Assembly (NCBI GenBank): GCA_902526825.1
Contig: CABZMN010000006.1
Coordinates: 1-64,000, forward strand
Source of the DNA: an uncultured Candidatus Actinomarina sp.
GTDB taxonomy: Bacteria > Actinomycetota > Acidimicrobiia > Actinomarinales > Actinomarinaceae
DNA: 64,000 bases
Reading direction: 5' to 3'
In this document: positions 46,301-56,079 of the stretch, in pieces
Layout of the letters: each line of letters begins with the position of its first letter
How positions within the stretch are numbered: the first letter of the stretch is position 1
Position numbers and translations under genes: made by a program
The notes under the pieces: model-generated
Databases searched by the model: none
What the model was told of the DNA's origin: nothing
What the model saw: only the letters and a program-made list of their open reading frames with translations

Positions 46301-47040
46301 GCAATGTCTTTCTTTTGGGCTTCAAGTCCTCCAGGTGTTTCAACAACAATATCTGTTTTGCAGTTTTTAATTACATATTCTAGTTCATCTTTTGGGATCT
46401 GGCCTTTACCTAAATTTTCATGGCGATCCCTCGAGCTCTCAAAACCATCTTTAGAATCATTAAAGTGTACAAGATCTATTTTTTTAACAAGCTTATTAAA
46501 TCCCCTCACTGCTTTTTTTGTAGGAATGCCTCCAGCCCAAGTGTGGCAAGTATCTAAACATAACCCAACGTTTAAGTGGCCAATTACTTCCCAGAGTCTC
46601 TCAATAGAGTCCATGTATCTTGCAACAGAGTTTTTTCCTCCAGCAGTATTTTCAACCAGCACTCTCATACCTGTATCTTCAACGTGTTCTAAAGCTTTTC
46701 TCCAGTTATCGTAACCAACACTAATGTCTCCGCCTTCTCCAACTGATCCTCCATGAACAATTACTCCTTTGGCACCAAAACTTGCAGCGACTTTACACGT
46801 ATCTTTCAATAGTTTTCTACTTGGATGACGAACTTTATTGTTGGGTGTTGCAACATTGATCAAGTAGGGAGAATGGACATATATCGGCCCATCATAGTCT
46901 TGTAAAATATCGATATCTTCTCGAGGTTTTGGGCTCTTCCACATTTGTGGGCTTGAAATAAAAATCTGAAAAGTATCTCCTTTTCTCATTTTTATTTCCT
47001 CTACTGCATTTTTAGAGGGTATGTGTGCACCAACATTCAT
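46273..47040 (-). CDS. nfo: Endonuclease IV
   Basis: NVGAHIPSKNAVEE; VHSPYLINVA; VHGGS; LVENTAGGKNS; LCLDTCHTWAGG; HFNDSKDGFESSRDRHENLGKG. Confidence 0.94.
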   Translation of the reverse strand: MNVGAHIPSKNAVEEIKMRKGDTFQIFISSPQMWKSPKPREDIDILQDYDGPIYVHSPYLINVATPNNKVRHPSRKLLKDTCKVAASFGAKGVIVHGGSVGEGGDISVGYDNWRKALEHVEDTGMRVLVENTAGGKNSVARYMDSIERLWEVIGHLNVGLCLDTCHTWAGGIPTKKAVRGFNKLVKKIDLVHFNDSKDGFESSRDRHENLGKGQIPKDELEYVIKNCKTDIVVETPGGLEAQKKDIAWIKRRLKK

Positions 47041-47084
47041 GGGTTAAGTATAAATGAAAAAGGGATTATTTAGATTTATAAACT

Positions 47085-48092
47085 TTAGGGAAGAATTAAT
47101 TGTGCTGTAAATAATTGATAAATAGGATTTTTCATAGGATCGGCCATTTCATTTGTTGCCCCACTCATAACCAGCAAATATGTTCCATTGTCAAGTGGTA
47201 CTCCTGTTGGATCTAAGTAACTAAAATCTTTTTCAGTTATTCTCTTTTTACTAAATTTCCAATCTAAGCCATCTCTTGAGGTTGCGTAAAATATACTTTG
47301 GGGTATGTCGGGAAGGTAGTGTGGAGTGTATGACATTACAGCTCTCCAGTCTCCTTCTTCAGCTTTTAAAACTTCAAAATCTACATAGCCATCATCAATT
47401 CTGTAACCTGGGTCAAGTGTAAACTCAATCCCTTTTGTTGTTTTTGACGTTGCGCTCGAAATTTTCTCAGGTGAAAAATTATCCTCTGTATATATCCAGT
47501 AAACTCTTACCAAACCATTTGGCGTAACTACTGAGTCGGGAACACCCCAAGCTACTTCATCTTCTTTAGCTGTAATCCCTAAAGGTGTTTTCTCAGTATA
47601 TGAGAGCCCATCCTCAGAAAAAATTGCAGTATAAATTCCACTTTCCATTGTATTTGGGTTCATTTCTACAAAATAACCCCTTCTTTCACCATCTAGGGTT
47701 TCAATCAAAGTTAGATCTGTAATAAATCGAATGGTTCCCTGTTTTTCGCAATCAAAATCATAACTACAAAGAAAAACTACAACACCATCAAAATCATTGT
47801 AAAAAAGTCTTAAAGTAGATTCATCTACTATTTCCATATGCGAACTTGTACCGTAATGATCTATAGGTTTTATATTTTCAATCGTTACAGCTTGATTTTC
47901 CTTACTTACTGAATCAGATTTATTATTTGTGTCAGTTTGGGCGGTTTCTTCCAATTTTTCAGTTGTTTCTAAATTGTTCACATCAGTTTCTATATCTTCT
48001 TCTATCGGTTCATTTACTTCGATAGAGGAACCACTACCACACATACCAAAAGCTAATATTAAAAAACATAAAATAAACTTTTTTTCTTTCAT
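47085..48092 (-). CDS. Lipoprotein, beta-propeller-like; paralog of 48089..49342
   Basis: Lipobox ILAFGMCGSG; 'Y..EDGLSY' and 'Y..SRDGLDW' strands typical of propeller repeats. Confidence 0.65.
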   Translation of the reverse strand: MKEKKFILCFLILAFGMCGSGSSIEVNEPIEEDIETDVNNLETTEKLEETAQTDTNNKSDSVSKENQAVTIENIKPIDHYGTSSHMEIVDESTLRLFYNDFDGVVVFLCSYDFDCEKQGTIRFITDLTLIETLDGERRGYFVEMNPNTMESGIYTAIFSEDGLSYTEKTPLGITAKEDEVAWGVPDSVVTPNGLVRVYWIYTEDNFSPEKISSATSKTTKGIEFTLDPGYRIDDGYVDFEVLKAEEGDWRAVMSYTPHYLPDIPQSIFYATSRDGLDWKFSKKRITEKDFSYLDPTGVPLDNGTYLLVMSGATNEMADPMKNPIYQLFTAQLILP

Positions 48093-49342
48093 GGCAGTAC
48101 TAACTCAGCAGCAAACAATACATGTTCTCTAGCTCCCAAGGTATTAGGAGCAGCTGAACCTACAACTAAAAAGTTTTTGTCATCAATTTGGATGGCTGTA
48201 GGGTCGAAGTAAGAATACCCTTTAGGAGTTATTCTTTCCTCGATTAAATCCCACTTTAACCCATCTTTAGATTTTGCATAAAATAGGCTCTGAGGTATTT
48301 CGGGCATATAATGTGGAGTGTACGACATTAGAGCTTTCCAGTCTCCTTCGACAGCTCTTATTACTTCAAAATCTACATAACCATTTTCTAACCTGTATCC
48401 AGGATCCATGGCAAACTCAATACCCTTAGTAGTTTTAGATGTTGCACTTACAAGTTTTTCATCAGAGGTCTTGTCTTCTGTATAAACCCAATAAACTCTT
48501 ACTAAACCATTTGGCATTAATACAGCATCTGGCACTCCCCAGGCAATCTCATTCTGATCTACAGGAAACCCAAGCGGTGTTTCATTACTATAACTCAATC
48601 CATCTTCTGAAAAAACAGCAGTAAAAATATCTTTCTGTTTGGTTTGAGGATTTAATGCAACATAGTATCCTCTTCTTACCCCGGCTAGTGTCTTGATTAT
48701 TGTAAGGTCTGACATCCTCTCAAGAGCTCCTTGTATTTCACACTTAAGCTCATAATCACATAAAGATACTGCTATCCCTTTTACCTCAATGCTGCTGTAA
48801 AATAATCTGAGAGTCTTGTCATCAACTTTTTCTAAATGAGGACTTACGCCATCTTCGTCCAAAGATCTAATGTTTTCAACGCTTGCAAATGAAGTGGCGT
48901 AATAGGTCTCTTGAACAATTTCAGTATCATTAGAGGAAGTTGCTTCTTTTATTCCTATTCCAGGTGGACCAGGAAGATTACATGATGTGAAATAATCCAT
49001 ATGCTCCTGAAGAATTGCCCCTTCCTCCATTAAGCTTTTTTCCATGCTTTTTAGAGATTCTGTGGTTGAAATTTCTGATATACATTGCTTTTCATTATCT
49101 GCTAAAAACGAAAGTGCACCTTGCGGGAATTCTTTAAGGACTTCTTTAATATCAGCCATTTCAGTATTTGCTTCCGGTTTTGATAGTTGTTCTTTTTCTT
49201 GGACTTCGTTTTCGATAATTTCATTTTCAACTGGATTTTCTAATACTTGAGGTGAGTTTACAGGCGATTCAATATTTTCTTCACCAGAGCATGCTTGAAG
49301 TAAAAAAAGTAAGATAATCCCTATTTTTATTGACTTTTTCAT
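48089..49342 (-). CDS. Lipoprotein, beta-propeller-like; paralog of 47085..48092
   Basis: Lipobox LLFLLQACSG; same core (RRGYYVALNP...VAWGVPD-type...VRVYWVYTED...SYTPHYMPEIPQSLFYA). Confidence 0.65.
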   Translation of the reverse strand: MKKSIKIGIILLFLLQACSGEENIESPVNSPQVLENPVENEIIENEVQEKEQLSKPEANTEMADIKEVLKEFPQGALSFLADNEKQCISEISTTESLKSMEKSLMEEGAILQEHMDYFTSCNLPGPPGIGIKEATSSNDTEIVQETYYATSFASVENIRSLDEDGVSPHLEKVDDKTLRLFYSSIEVKGIAVSLCDYELKCEIQGALERMSDLTIIKTLAGVRRGYYVALNPQTKQKDIFTAVFSEDGLSYSNETPLGFPVDQNEIAWGVPDAVLMPNGLVRVYWVYTEDKTSDEKLVSATSKTTKGIEFAMDPGYRLENGYVDFEVIRAVEGDWKALMSYTPHYMPEIPQSLFYAKSKDGLKWDLIEERITPKGYSYFDPTAIQIDDKNFLVVGSAAPNTLGAREHVLFAAELVLP

Positions 49343-49407
49343 GGTTTAATTATATGAATTTTTTCCAAAATTTAAAAGAAAATCAAAAGAATATTAAACT
49401 AAATGAT

Positions 49408-49492
49408 AAGACTTCCTTTCGTGCTTTGAGCCACTGCTAAAAGTGTGATAAAACAAAAATAACAGCCACAAGGGAGTCTTTTTGCTTTTTTT
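49408..49492 (+). ncRNA. Candidate structured RNA with long closing stem and terminator-like T tract
   Basis: AAGACTTCCTT (49408-49418) pairs AAGGGAGTCTT (49470-49480) with one G-U; internal CACTGCTAAAAGTG hairpin; then TTTGCTTTTTTT. Confidence 0.45.
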
Positions 49493-49501
49493 GATAAAAA
49501 A

Positions 49502-49662
49502 TTGGCTATAAAGCAAAAATCCCGATTGATCTTGCGACCCTTCGGGATTTTCTATTCTATCTCATTTTCGGTCTTGCGACTTCTTTTTTGATAGTGTGTA
49601 TTAAATTTACATACATATCTATGTTTTGGCAAAAAATTTAAGATCTTTTTTTTCGCGAACTT
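49502..49662 (-). repeat. Copy A of duplicated ~160-bp intergenic element (candidate structured RNA)
   Basis: 55-bp identical core 49508..49562 shared with 50976..51030; distal TTCGCGAACTTT shared. Confidence 0.85.
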
Positions 49663-49676
49663 TTTAAGATAAAACC

Positions 49677-50945
49677 CTATGAAACTTGAATTTTCACATC
49701 TTTTCTAGGGTTTGGTATTGGTGCAGGGTTGATTTTAAGTTCTTCATTTGTACTAATTACCTGAAAATTATCTACAAGTTTATAGATAACGTTTTTAAAT
49801 AAATAACTTGCAAAAAATTTTCCAAGACAAGTATGAGCTCCTCCAGCAAATGGAAAATATGCCTCATGTGTAATTGTTGGATCTTCAAATCTTTCTGGAT
49901 TGAAAGCTAAAGGATCTTCCCAGTATCTTTCATCGTTGTGCAAAACTAAAGGTCCAGCAGCAATATATGTATTTTTAGGTATTTCATAACCGTCCAGTTC
50001 TGCATCTCGGACTACCCATCTTGGAGAAAAAGGGACAGGAGGGTATTTTCTTATTGCTTCATTAAATAAAGCCTCACCTATGATTCCATTTTTAAGATCA
50101 GATATGTCTGTTTTTGATAGTGTAGAAGATTCCGTTTTAACTTTGTTTTGATAACTTTTATCTCCAGCTAAAAAGTGAATTGATGAAGTCAGGGTGCTTG
50201 TTGTTGTGTCATGCGCAGCAAGTAGTAAAAAAATCATATGCTCAGCTATTTCGAAATTTGTTAACCCAGCTTGCTCATTATTTGTTTTTACTAAGTCTGC
50301 AAATAATGTTTCTTTTGAAAGATCAATCTTGTCAGATTTTTCTTGAAAATATTCTAATAACTCAACCCTAGCTTTTAATCCTTTTTTCATTCTTGTCATT
50401 GGATAAGGGCTACGTACAATTGTTGTTGCAGGTTTGATTGAATTTATAAAAAGCTGATTTAAGTGATTTAATTTTGTATCGTCTACTTCATCAAAAAATA
50501 ATTCAACAGCAACGTTAAACATAAGTTGTTTTATTGACTTATATAAATAAAACTCTCTTTTTTGTTTTACTTCTTCAATCCATGAATCAATTCTTGGTTG
50601 AATGATGTGTATATATTTATCTAATGCATCTCTTCGAAATGAATTCTGCAAAAGTGATCTATGATATTTATGATCATCAAAATCACGAAGCATCAGACCA
50701 TTTTCAAATGTTGGTCCTATGGAGAATTCCCAACCATGTTTTGAAGAAAAATTATCATCAGGATCTAAAAAAATTTTTTTTGTAGCTGAGGGAGTTAAGA
50801 ATAACATTACGTCTTCATTTAAAATATTAAGCTGAAACACATCACCCTTTGATTCCTGAAGTCTTTGGATCAATGCCAGTGCATCATAATTAAATTGTAT
50901 AGAGTGACCCACAACAGGAGGGCTTCCAACTACTGGTGCTTTCAT
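49677..50945 (-). CDS. Cytochrome P450 (second)
   Basis: LLAAHDTTTSTLTSS I-helix; FPFAGGAHTCLGKFFASYLFK heme-binding loop. Confidence 0.95.
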   Translation of the reverse strand: MKAPVVGSPPVVGHSIQFNYDALALIQRLQESKGDVFQLNILNEDVMLFLTPSATKKIFLDPDDNFSSKHGWEFSIGPTFENGLMLRDFDDHKYHRSLLQNSFRRDALDKYIHIIQPRIDSWIEEVKQKREFYLYKSIKQLMFNVAVELFFDEVDDTKLNHLNQLFINSIKPATTIVRSPYPMTRMKKGLKARVELLEYFQEKSDKIDLSKETLFADLVKTNNEQAGLTNFEIAEHMIFLLLAAHDTTTSTLTSSIHFLAGDKSYQNKVKTESSTLSKTDISDLKNGIIGEALFNEAIRKYPPVPFSPRWVVRDAELDGYEIPKNTYIAAGPLVLHNDERYWEDPLAFNPERFEDPTITHEAYFPFAGGAHTCLGKFFASYLFKNVIYKLVDNFQVISTNEELKINPAPIPNPRKDVKIQVS

Positions 50946-50967
50946 ACTTTAATTTTAGATAGATAAA

Positions 50968-51130
50968 TCGGCGGCATAAAGCAAAAATCCCGATTGATCT
51001 TGCGACCCTTCGGGATTTTCTATTCTATCTTCTTTTCTATCTTGCGATTTCTTTTCCGATAGTTTCTATAAATATAGGTAGAAATCCATGTTTATGCAAA
51101 ATATTTTCTAATCTATTTTTCGCGAACTTT
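50968..51130 (-). repeat. Copy B of duplicated ~160-bp intergenic element (candidate structured RNA)
   Basis: Same 55-bp core; lies directly upstream of the P450 start on the minus strand. Confidence 0.85.
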
Positions 51131-51584
51131 ACTGGGGAATTGCTGACTTTATTTCATTCAAAAGAAGTTCTAATTCACGACTGTCTATATGTTTTATCAC
51201 TACTTGATATGATTTTTCATGAAATGAAAAAATGATAGTATCTTCATCTCTTTCTTCAATATCGGTTATTTCATCTACTGCATAAATTACTGACAATATT
51301 TTTTCTTTTGTCTTAATAGCTATTTTTCCATTTTTGATTTCTATCACAGGTTGAAAGAATGCTTGTAGAAAAATGATAATCTGGAAAAGACCAAAAAATA
51401 AAATAAGGTAATAAAGACTTTCTTCTCTATTGTTAGAACCAAATTCTTCAAGATCAAAATAACGTTTTAAAAATTCTCTTAATGGGCCTTCTAGAATGTT
51501 GTCAACCGAAACATATGAAAGAAAAAAACCATTCAAAAGTTTTGAAAAGAATTTATTCTTTTTTCTAAAAAGTTTTTTTTCCAT
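51129..51584 (-). CDS. Hypothetical membrane protein with C-terminal soluble beta-rich region
   Basis: Two TM segments then VIEIKNGKIAIKTKEKILSVIYAVDEITDI. Confidence 0.5.
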   Translation of the reverse strand: MEKKLFRKKNKFFSKLLNGFFLSYVSVDNILEGPLREFLKRYFDLEEFGSNNREESLYYLILFFGLFQIIIFLQAFFQPVIEIKNGKIAIKTKEKILSVIYAVDEITDIEERDEDTIIFSFHEKSYQVVIKHIDSRELELLLNEIKSAIPQ

Positions 51585-51635
51585 AAATTTGATTCTATTA
51601 CCTACAGAATACTCAAGTATAGCTATTGTTTAAAT

Positions 51636-52331
51636 ATGGAAATTGTTCTAATTAGGCACGGCCAACCAAAGTGGGTTGATGGTGATCAATATGATCTTAA
51701 TCCTGGCTTAACTGAACTTGGAAAGATCCAAGCAAATAAATCTGCTTCAATATTTTCTGAAAATAACTTTGATGAACTTTGGGTATCACCATTGAAAAGA
51801 GCACAGGAAACAATGTATCCTTTTAAAGAAAAAGGTGTGGCACAAATCCTTAAAACTTTTGATTGGCTTGAGGAGGCCCTTGATGATGAAGAAAAAGAGC
51901 TTTTTGGCAAATCCGGTGGTGACATAGAAAAGTTTTTTGAACAGAGAAATGCTATGTCATTCGAGCAATGGTACAAAAGTGTTCATGGTGAATATATGAA
52001 AGGATTTAGCTCAAATATATTTAATAATCTCGATAAAAATTTAAATTTGATTGGGATCACAAAAGTAAAAAATGACTTTGATTCATTGTTTAATCTAAGT
52101 GAATCCAAAATTGAAAAGCTATTAATCATTTCACATGCTGGAACAATGTCAGCCTTGCTCTCATATTTCTTAGATTTAGATTTGTTTCCTTGGACCTGGC
52201 GAAAATATCTTCCAAGACATGCTGGCCATACTACCTTAAAATCAAGTCAAATATCATCGGGACACTTTTTTCGATTAAAAGAATTCAATAATGTAACATT
52301 CTTAAATTCCGAAGAAGAAAAAACATATTAA
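51636..52331 (+). CDS. Histidine phosphatase (phosphoglycerate mutase-like)
   Basis: IVLIRHGQPKWV...LTELGKIQA...LWVSPLKRAQET...LIISHAGTMSALL. Confidence 0.92.
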   Translation: MEIVLIRHGQPKWVDGDQYDLNPGLTELGKIQANKSASIFSENNFDELWVSPLKRAQETMYPFKEKGVAQILKTFDWLEEALDDEEKELFGKSGGDIEKFFEQRNAMSFEQWYKSVHGEYMKGFSSNIFNNLDKNLNLIGITKVKNDFDSLFNLSESKIEKLLIISHAGTMSALLSYFLDLDLFPWTWRKYLPRHAGHTTLKSSQISSGHFFRLKEFNNVTFLNSEEEKTY

Positions 52332-52356
52332 AAATTAAAGTAATAAAATTCTTTAT

Positions 52357-53025
52357 ATGCCGTATACAAAGATACTTCCTTACGTAGATATTCCGACAAA
52401 TACCCCAAGAAAGAAAAGATTTTTTCTTCAAAAATTAGCATATTTCTTATTGCTTTTTGAAGATATAAAAGCTGTTGGGAGCTTTCTTGATAATAAAAGA
52501 GTTATAGTTGTTGCTGCACCGCATCAATCTTTTAAAGATGAGTATCTTATGATTCTTATGATCTTAGCTTTAGATATTAAAGTTTCCTATCTTTCGGCTA
52601 AGTGGACAATGCGTAAACTGCCAAACCCTTTTACAAATGCAAAAGACATTGATAATCAAGGAATCAGTTGGCCACTAGGGTGGCTGCAGGAAAGATTATT
52701 TAAAAGGTTTGGAGCAATTCCTGTTGATAGAAAAGAAGGCTCTGGTCAGTATGATCTTGTCATTAATGAACTGAAAAAAATTGATAATTTTTTACTAATT
52801 GTTACACCAGAAGGAAGGTTTGATGCAGAAAGATTTAGATCAAGCTTTGTGTATCTTGCAAAAGAACTTGAGGCTGAAGTAATGCCTGTACAAATTGACT
52901 ATGAAAATAGACAATTAAAATTTCTACCATCATTTGATATGGCTGGAACAAAAGATGAAATCATCAAAAGGATGCGATTAAAATTTGATGGTATTAGGGG
53001 TAAAAAGAAAATATTTAGAGCTTGA
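52357..53025 (+). CDS. PlsC-like acyltransferase
   Basis: VVAAPHQSFKDEYLMI (HX4D), FGAIPVDRKEGSGQ, VTPEGRFDAERFRSSFVYLA. Confidence 0.78.
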   Translation: MPYTKILPYVDIPTNTPRKKRFFLQKLAYFLLLFEDIKAVGSFLDNKRVIVVAAPHQSFKDEYLMILMILALDIKVSYLSAKWTMRKLPNPFTNAKDIDNQGISWPLGWLQERLFKRFGAIPVDRKEGSGQYDLVINELKKIDNFLLIVTPEGRFDAERFRSSFVYLAKELEAEVMPVQIDYENRQLKFLPSFDMAGTKDEIIKRMRLKFDGIRGKKKIFRA

Positions 53026-53825
53026 TGGAAGAAAAAATCTACAGCCTTATTCGTGAACGAGGGCCATGGTTCCTTAAAAAAAATATTTTTTCTAGATTGA
53101 TATTTAATTTTCTATCAAAGTATTTACGAATTGATGAATCTATCTATGTTGGTGACCATATACAAAGTATGTCGGGACCTGAAGCTTTTGAATGGCTTGG
53201 AGATACATATACAAAAAATTGTGAAGTAAGTGGATTGAATAATATTCCTGAAGACGGAAAATGTTTAATTGTTGCAAATCATCCAATGGGCCCTGCTGAT
53301 GCTGTGGCAATGTATCATAATGTCTACAAAAAAAGAAAAGATGCATTCTTTTTTGCAAATGAATTATTTGTTTATTTACTAGGTGCTTTTGATGATATGA
53401 TGGCTCCTGTTGTTTGGGATAAAGAAAAACAAATACATACAGCAACAAAAAAAACCATTGAAAGAATGAGAACATTTTTTTCTGAGGAAAGAATTGGAAT
53501 ATTGTTTCCATCTGGAAGATTATCGAAATTTACTATCTTTGGTTTGGAGGAAAGGCCTTGGCAAAAAACTCCTGTAAACATTGCTGAGAGAAATGATTGC
53601 TTATTAATCCCAGCATATATACAAGGACGAAATTCATGGTTTTTTTATTTTGCTTCAATGATAAATAAGCAGTTAAGAGATATATCCCAATTAAATGAAC
53701 TTCTAAACAAGAAAAATAAAAAAATAAGAATAATTATTGGGGAACCAGTTTCTAGAAATCAATTACCTGAGGATGACGGAGATGCAATCAAAGAATTAAA
53801 GAAATTATCTGATTCGTTAAAATAA
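53022..53825 (+). CDS. Acyltransferase family protein
   Basis: CLIVANHPMGPADAVAMYH; GILFPSGRLSKF; LLIPAYIQGR. Confidence 0.8.
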   Translation: MMEEKIYSLIRERGPWFLKKNIFSRLIFNFLSKYLRIDESIYVGDHIQSMSGPEAFEWLGDTYTKNCEVSGLNNIPEDGKCLIVANHPMGPADAVAMYHNVYKKRKDAFFFANELFVYLLGAFDDMMAPVVWDKEKQIHTATKKTIERMRTFFSEERIGILFPSGRLSKFTIFGLEERPWQKTPVNIAERNDCLLIPAYIQGRNSWFFYFASMINKQLRDISQLNELLNKKNKKIRIIIGEPVSRNQLPEDDGDAIKELKKLSDSLK

Positions 53826-53832
53826 TTAATTT

Positions 53833-54822
53833 TTAGGAAACTGTCTCTCCGGTAGAAGGACTGACGCCAAGATTGCCAACCATATATCCAAATAGCAAGG
53901 GTGTTGTTACTAATCCTCCAAGTCCATAAAATCTCCATGAAAGCTCATAACCACCTGTTATTTCAATTAGTAATATGTATAACACAACAGTTAAGCCATA
54001 AAGTGAACCTACTAGAGCTGTAGATATTTGAATTTTTCTATCATGATTAGTTTTGTAATACCAAGTCGCTATTTGATTGACGAAGAAAGCTATAAACACA
54101 CCTGCTATGAAAGTTCCAATCAATAATTGGAAGTCTCCAAGTAAAAAAATTAAAGCTTGATACATGAATGAGATTAAGAATATTAATGCCATATTTCTTG
54201 GAGAAACATTAAATCTAATTGCATAGACAAAAACAACCGAACCAAGCATAGCTTGAAAAAATACTGATGCTGCAGAAAATGCTTGGTAGATAAATTCATT
54301 ATTTTGAAAAAACATATATGGCTCAAAAAATGGGTTCACAAATTGAGTAATATAAATCACTAATGCATAGCTTGAAGCTAGAGCAAATATAGATGCTTTA
54401 TCTAAATGTTCTCTATCTGGTCTAGATGCAAAAACGTGATCTAACATTAAAAATGCTCCTAAGAATAACATAAGGTGAGAAGGTGTAATTAATGGTTCAA
54501 TGCCAACTTCAATGCCAAGCAAGGTATGCCATATAGCATCTGAACCTCCACCAATTGCAAATATAGAAGCTCCTAATATTCCCACATCAAATTTATAATC
54601 CTTCATTTTATTTTTAACGTACACAGCAGACAAAACAACAACACCAAAACCTGAATATAAAATACCGTGCCATGGAGTAAAAAAAGATTCAAGCTCATCT
54701 ATTACATACCTATGTGCACTGGCATCAACCCATGCTCCAATAAACATCCAAAGCATCGCAAAGATCATTAAATTTCTATATTTTGGCTCCGTAATTGGAG
54801 CTGGGGATAGCTTATTGAACAT
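53833..54822 (-). CDS. Multi-TM protein with conserved-looking His/Asp/Glu residues
   Basis: GAWVDASAHRYVIDELESFFTPWHGILYSGF; GGGSDAIWHTLLGIEVGIEPLITPSHLMLFLGAF. Confidence 0.6.
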   Translation of the reverse strand: MFNKLSPAPITEPKYRNLMIFAMLWMFIGAWVDASAHRYVIDELESFFTPWHGILYSGFGVVVLSAVYVKNKMKDYKFDVGILGASIFAIGGGSDAIWHTLLGIEVGIEPLITPSHLMLFLGAFLMLDHVFASRPDREHLDKASIFALASSYALVIYITQFVNPFFEPYMFFQNNEFIYQAFSAASVFFQAMLGSVVFVYAIRFNVSPRNMALIFLISFMYQALIFLLGDFQLLIGTFIAGVFIAFFVNQIATWYYKTNHDRKIQISTALVGSLYGLTVVLYILLIEITGGYELSWRFYGLGGLVTTPLLFGYMVGNLGVSPSTGETVS

Positions 54823-54889
54823 AGAAATATTTTATCACGAAACATTATTCATATTTGTTTGTATATCTTCTATGAAATAAAATTACTGA

Positions 54890-56053
54890 ATGGACAAATT
54901 TCAGAGGACTTTAACACTAAATAAATCAATCTTATTGGGCCTTAGTTCCATGATTGGTGCTGGTTTGTTTTTTAACATTTCACCTACTTCAAAAATTGCA
55001 TCTTACTCTTCAATAATAGGGTTGTTACTCGCAGGAACTGTGGCGTTCGCAAATGCTAGTTCATCTGCCCAACTTGCAAGGCTTTTCCCTGAAACAGGAG
55101 GGACTTACCTTTATGCAAAAAATGTTCTAGGAATGTATCCATCTTTAATGGCTGGATATTCATTTATTATTGGTAAGTTGATTAGTTGTACTGCGGTAGC
55201 TTTAACACTTGGAAATTATCTTTATCCAGAAAGTCCAAAAGTTGTATCAATAATATTTATTATTTTTGTCACACTAATAAATTATTTTGGAATCTCAAAG
55301 ACTGTAAATATTGCTAGATGGTTTGTATACACAATAGTTCTAATACTTATTTTTTATATTATATCTGTTACAAGCTCCAGTAATTTTTCATTTGACATAC
55401 CTATTGGAAAAGGTTTTTCATTTAAAAACCTTATTCTGAGTGCAAGTATTTGGTTTTTTGCATTTACAGGATACTCAAGACTTGCAACATTTGGTGAAGA
55501 GGTTGACAGTCCAGAAAAAATTATACCCAAGGCAATACTTGTTGGTTTAGGAATTACGTTATTTTTATATGTCTCTACATCATTTGTTACGCTTGGAATT
55601 GTAAATCCAAATATCATTGAGAATTCCTTAACTCCATTAAAAGTGGCTTTTGACTTGAGTCGATTTTCTGAGTTTTCATATCTAATTATTATTGCATCAA
55701 CTATTGCTACAGGATCTGTGTTACTAGCTCTTTTGCCTGGGATAAGTCGGGTATTAGTGGCAATGGCAAGAGATAAAAAAATTCCAAGCTTTTTTATGAC
55801 CATCCATCCAAAGCAAAATTCTGCCTATATTGCAGATATATTTGTTGGTTCTATTGTTGTGGTTGGTATTTTAAATTTCGATGTATTGTCAGCAGTAAAA
55901 TTAAGTGCAATATTCATATTAATTTATTACTCAATTACAAATCTTTGTGTCATCAGACTTAAAAAATCTAGAAGAATATTTCCTATCTATATATCTGTAT
56001 ATGGACTGCTCCTTTGTGTTATTCTTGGAATCTTTCTTGTAATTTATTTTTAA
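54890..56053 (+). CDS. APC family amino-acid permease
   Basis: LGLSSMIGAGLFFNISPT...FPETGGTYLYAKNVLG...FAFTGYSRLATFGEEVDSPEKIIPKAI. Confidence 0.92.
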   Translation: MDKFQRTLTLNKSILLGLSSMIGAGLFFNISPTSKIASYSSIIGLLLAGTVAFANASSSAQLARLFPETGGTYLYAKNVLGMYPSLMAGYSFIIGKLISCTAVALTLGNYLYPESPKVVSIIFIIFVTLINYFGISKTVNIARWFVYTIVLILIFYIISVTSSSNFSFDIPIGKGFSFKNLILSASIWFFAFTGYSRLATFGEEVDSPEKIIPKAILVGLGITLFLYVSTSFVTLGIVNPNIIENSLTPLKVAFDLSRFSEFSYLIIIASTIATGSVLLALLPGISRVLVAMARDKKIPSFFMTIHPKQNSAYIADIFVGSIVVVGILNFDVLSAVKLSAIFILIYYSITNLCVIRLKKSRRIFPIYISVYGLLLCVILGIFLVIYF

Positions 56054-56079
56054 ATCTGATCAGAGTTATTCTTATAAAT

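Noticed and set aside
49408-49492. tRNA-Sec (selC) candidate
   Set aside because: Tested because selA/selB are present, but there is no T-loop GTTCRA, no TCA anticodon loop and the terminal stem lacks acceptor geometry.
49502-51130. P450 as cargo of a transposon bounded by direct repeats
   Set aside because: No transposase, no terminal inverted repeats or target duplications seen; repeats are better explained as structured intergenic elements.
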